Below are positions 6,501 through 8,584 of a stretch of 8,584 nt of DNA, one piece after another; position 1 is the first letter of the stretch, and every line of letters begins with the position of its first letter. The position numbers and the translations under genes are program-made. This DNA is from Tannerellaceae bacterium. Its GTDB lineage: Bacteria; Bacteroidota; Bacteroidia; Bacteroidales; Tannerellaceae. The notes beneath the pieces were generated by a model. The model was not told where the DNA came from and searched no databases. It saw nothing but the letters and a program-made list of their open reading frames with translations. Location: positions 1 through 8,584 of the forward strand of contig JAIRYL010000185.1 in the NCBI GenBank assembly GCA_031267775.1, read 5' to 3'.

Positions 6501-6700
6501 TAAGAATAAGAAATGATGAGCTAAGCCGCACTTGTTCGATTGGGAAACTCATCAGTAAAATACAATTCCGAGACATAGCTCTTGTCATCAATGGCGGGCC
6601 GCAACCTTCGGGTATGCTTTGCACGGCGGATTACAAAGATGCCAAAGCGCTCAAATCCTGTCATACGGAGTTTGTTCATATCTGCAGTGCGGCTTTTTTT
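6501..6700 (+). ncRNA. ssrS: 6S-like RNA (Bacteroidales-1 motif type)
   Basis: A transcript of about 200 nt is bounded by a near-ideal promoter and a U-tract. AAGCCGCACT (6523-6532) pairs perfectly over 10 bp with AGTGCGGCTT (6686-6695), which runs into T6694-6700, so the closing stem also serves as terminator. Nested inside are AAACTC/GAGTTT (6545-6550 with 6668-6673), TTG-CATC/GATG-CAA with one mismatch (6582-6589 with 6638-6645), CCGC/GCGG (6599-6602 with 6626-6629) and a C(UUCG)G-capped tip (6604-6613). The result is a long rod with a large open bubble (about 6551-6581 against 6646-6667), as in 6S RNA, which mimics an open promoter and holds RNA polymerase. From memory, the Bacteroidales-1 motif is described as lying downstream of the L20 gene with this promoter type, and was later proposed to be 6S RNA. 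Pairing was done by eye. The exact 5' end is inferred. Confidence 0.8.
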
Positions 6701-6708
6701 CATATATG

Positions 6709-6746
6709 AAGAGGGCGTCTAAATTTTTTTACCGCCCTCTTTTTTT
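6709..6746 (+). terminator. Strong intrinsic terminator
   Basis: AAGAGGGCG (6709-6717) pairs perfectly with CGCCCTCTT (6733-6741) over a 15-nt T-rich loop, and the 3' arm leads straight into six Ts (6741-6746) and further T-rich sequence. It lies just 9 nt after the U-tract of the 6S-like RNA and so acts as a second stop for that RNA and for read-through from the rplT operon. The 5' side is not preceded by A-runs, so the direction is +. Confidence 0.88.
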
Positions 6747-7136
6747 ATTTATTGGCATTAACAGGATTTCGGAACTCAATATCGCGGTTTTGAAATAAAA
6801 TTGTCAGAAGTATTCCACCCCGGTTTTTTTTGAAAGAACTACTCATTCCTTTGGCGGAAAGACGCTGAATCCTGGATATTAATGATAGCGAACGAGGATA
6901 AAATTAATTGTCTCCTGATGACAGGATCGATACGACATAGTATACAATAAAAGTATTATGCCCGGCAGGTCTGTTACGTTTGTATGGAGACACAGGTTTT
7001 TTTACTGGCGAGCCGGACAAATCGTTATCTCTTTTTTTAATCTGTTGAAGCAGAACTGTGTTTCTTTTTTTTGTGTATTTTTCTTCTAATGAATAAATTT
7101 TTAATCGGCTAAATATCTTGATATATGATTTTCACC

Positions 7137-7188
7137 TAAATTTGTTTAGCGGCGATGGGGTGAAATCGTTTAGCGGATGTTATTTTTG
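7137..7188 (+). promoter_or_regulatory. Two TAnnTTTG boxes upstream of the arabinofuranosidase gene
   Basis: TAAATTTG (7137-7144) and TATTTTTG (7181-7188) both match the -7 consensus exactly. Neither has TTTG at the usual distance upstream, which would fit a promoter depending on an activator. The nearer box would give a leader of about 75-80 nt before the start at 7272. A direct repeat begins at the last base of the first box and ends 4 bp before the second one, so a protein bound there could act on both. Confidence 0.4.
7144..7176 (+). repeat. Direct repeat GTTTAGCGG, 24 bp apart, operator candidate
   Basis: GTTTAGCGG occurs at 7144-7152 and 7168-7176, each followed by (C)GATG, with a centre distance of 24 bp, a little over two helical turns. 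A related inverted piece, GCTAAA, lies at 7108-7113. Spaced direct repeats of this kind in front of a glycan-degradation gene often bind a sugar-responsive regulator. Which regulator cannot be told, and the match is short enough that chance is not excluded. Confidence 0.35.
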
Positions 7189-7271
7189 TAAAAATAATTC
7201 CGGTTATGAATATTTCGGATGAAAATGAAAAAAGGATAGCGAAGTACCACCTTTAATTAATAGATAACGTA

Positions 7272-8584
7272 ATGAAAAAAGTATTAGTATGCTGTATCGC
7301 CGCACTGTTCGGCGTCTGCGCATCGGCGCAAAACAAACTGACGGTTAATGTCGACCAAGGCAGAGACGTCATCAGTAAACATATCTACGGACATTTCTCC
7401 GAACATCTTGGACATTGTATTTACGGCGGCTATTGGGTTGGCGAAGATTCGCCGATTCCTAACACGCGCGGCATTCGGAATGATGTGGTGAAAGCGCTGA
7501 GGGATATCAGCGTTCCTAATTTGCGCTGGCCGGGCGGATGCTTTGCCGACGAATATCACTGGATGGACGGGATAGGCCCGCGCAGCGAACGTCCTAAAAT
7601 GGTGAACACCCACTGGGGCGGCGTAACGGAAGACAATAGTTTTGGCACGCATGAATTTCTTGACCTTTGCGAACAGTTGGGCTGCGAGCCTTACATATCG
7701 GGCAACCTCGGCAGCGGGAGCGTGGAGGAAATGTCGAAGTGGGTGGAATACATTACCTTCGACGGCGAAAGCCCGATGGCTAACCTCCGCAAACAAAATG
7801 GCCGCGAGAAACCCTGGAACGTACGTTTCTGGGGCGTAGGAAACGAAAGCTGGGGATGCGGAGGAAACATGACGCCCGATACCTATGCCGCCTTCTACCG
7901 CCACTACGCTACCTACTGCCGCAACTATGGCGACAACCGCCTCTACAAAATTGCCTGCGGAGCCAACGCGGCCGATTACGACTGGACGGAAACCCTCATG
8001 AAAAACGTTGGATACCAGATGCAAGGCCTCTCCTTACATTATTATACCATCCCTACCGGCAACTGGGGAAAGAAGGGTTCGGCCACGCAGTTTGACGAAG
8101 CGGAATACTTTGCTACCATTCAGCGGACGCTCTTTATGGATGAATTGCTGACAAAACATTCTACCATTATGGACAGGTATGACCCGCAAAAGCGTATCGG
8201 GCTGATGACCGACGAGTGGGGCGTTTGGACAGACGTGGAACCTGGTTCTAATCCCGGTTTTCTGTATCAGCAAAATTCCCTGCGCGACGCTATTCTGGCT
8301 GCCGTAAACCTCAACGTTTTCAATGCGCATTGCGACCGCGTGAAAATGGCTAATATCGCGCAAACCGTCAACGTGCTGCAAGCCGTTATCCTGACCGACA
8401 AGGAAAAAATGCTGCTCACCCCAACCTACTGGGTTTACTATCTATATAAGGTGCATCAAGACGCCACGCTGCTACCCGTGTCTTTTACTTCCGGCAAATA
8501 TGAATTGAATGGACAGGCGATAGACGCCGTAAGCGTTTCGGCCTCGAAAGACGCTTTGGGGAAAATCCATCTTACGCTGGTAAA
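7272..8584 (+). CDS. Secreted alpha-L-arabinofuranosidase, family GH51 (3' end outside window)
   Basis: The frame is open from the ATG at 7272 to the window edge, giving 437 complete codons without a stop. The enzyme removes terminal alpha-L-arabinofuranosyl groups from arabinan, arabinoxylan or their oligosaccharides by a retaining mechanism. Residues 1-19 are a signal peptide (MKKVLVCCIAALFGVCASA, then Q), with no fitting lipobox, so export to the periplasm is likely. GH51 landmarks appear in order: YGHFSEHLGHCIYGGYW, RWPGGCFADEYHWMDGIGPRSERP, WGVGNESWGCGGNM with acid/base E192, LHYYTIP, and MTDEWGVW with nucleophile E315. The catalytic barrel seems complete. The C-terminal beta domain is cut off after its first strands; family members are mostly 500-650 residues. 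No Shine-Dalgarno is seen. The gene stands apart from the translation operon, behind a 525-bp control region, and probably opens a hemicellulose or pectin side-chain locus continuing to the right. Confidence 0.95.
   Translation, partial: MKKVLVCCIAALFGVCASAQNKLTVNVDQGRDVISKHIYGHFSEHLGHCIYGGYWVGEDSPIPNTRGIRNDVVKALRDISVPNLRWPGGCFADEYHWMDGIGPRSERPKMVNTHWGGVTEDNSFGTHEFLDLCEQLGCEPYISGNLGSGSVEEMSKWVEYITFDGESPMANLRKQNGREKPWNVRFWGVGNESWGCGGNMTPDTYAAFYRHYATYCRNYGDNRLYKIACGANAADYDWTETLMKNVGYQMQGLSLHYYTIPTGNWGKKGSATQFDEAEYFATIQRTLFMDELLTKHSTIMDRYDPQKRIGLMTDEWGVWTDVEPGSNPGFLYQQNSLRDAILAAVNLNVFNAHCDRVKMANIAQTVNVLQAVILTDKEKMLLTPTYWVYYLYKVHQDATLLPVSFTSGKYELNGQAIDAVSVSASKDALGKIHLTLV

Larger units (their letters stand above)
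6747..7271. other. 525-bp stretch without a recognisable gene
   Basis: No open frame with protein-like composition, tRNA or rRNA is seen on either strand. The region is AT-rich with several T-runs (6825-6832, 6997-7003, 7031-7037, 7065-7072). It holds three exact TAnnTTTG matches on the + strand (6975-6982, 7137-7144, 7181-7188). It also holds a small perfect hairpin TCCTG-ATGA-CAGGA (6913-6926), the inverted pair CCGGC/GCCGG around 6962-7015, and a direct repeat near 7144-7176. The last 130 bp look like the control region of the arabinofuranosidase gene. The first 350 bp have no explained content and could be a decayed gene or an unseen small RNA. Confidence 0.6.

Noticed and set aside
6464..6709. 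81-residue open frame on the + strand after rplT
   Set aside because: It lies over the promoter and the paired regions of the 6S-like RNA, starts inside the promoter and has no protein-like conservation signs.
6913..6926. Hairpin TCCTG-ATGA-CAGGA as a terminator
   Set aside because: The stem has only five pairs and no T-run follows.
7284..8024. 246-residue open frame on the - strand
   Set aside because: It lies opposite the clear GH51 reading frame with its catalytic motifs and is a shadow.
7272..8584. Start of a SusC/SusD polysaccharide utilisation locus
   Set aside because: Only the GH51 enzyme is visible. No SusC/SusD pair is in the window, and the barrel protein at 525 is separated by the translation operon.

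Overview
The window looks like chromosomal DNA of a member of the order Bacteroidales (Bacteroidota). Four independent signs support this. There are transcription boxes of the Bacteroidota type (TAnnTTTG, once with TTTG 20 nt upstream). Shine-Dalgarno sequences are mostly absent. An outer-membrane beta-barrel receptor of the carboxypeptidase-regulatory-like plus plug type is present. Finally, a 6S-like 'Bacteroidales-1' RNA lies directly downstream of rplT. The genus cannot be fixed from the sequence. All genes read on the + strand.

Layout. (1) 1-327: the C-terminal end of a probable Rpn/PD-(D/E)XK-type putative transposase/nuclease, with a striking 12-bp repeat tract coding for GREE/GLAK. 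(2) 328-524: an intergenic stretch with a C5/G5 hairpin and a 40-nt near-palindrome rich in AT and GTAT. (3) 525-2951: an orphan TonB-receptor-like outer-membrane barrel protein with no SusD partner. (4) 3070-6432: the translation operon thrS-infC-rpmI-rplT (threonyl-tRNA synthetase, IF3, L35, L20). It has structured RNA candidates in both gaps around rpmI, the stronger one just upstream of rplT. (5) 6433-6746: a weak rplT terminator, an almost ideal Bacteroidota promoter, an approximately 200-nt 6S-like RNA closed by a 10-bp stem plus U-tract, and then a second, strong intrinsic terminator. (6) 6747-7271: a 525-bp stretch without a gene, holding TAnnTTTG boxes and a 24-bp-spaced direct repeat that looks like an operator. 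(7) 7272-8584: a secreted family GH51 alpha-L-arabinofuranosidase that runs off the right end.

How the genes relate. The thrS-infC-rpmI-rplT block is a conserved housekeeping unit, with the 6S-like RNA after it as an independent transcription unit. The arabinofuranosidase probably begins a separate, sugar-regulated hemicellulose locus. The receptor and the transposase-like fragment are accessory neighbours with no visible functional link. I found no convincing new multi-gene system. The most useful observations are RNA elements: the 6S-like RNA with its promoter and terminator, and the rpmI-rplT leader structure.
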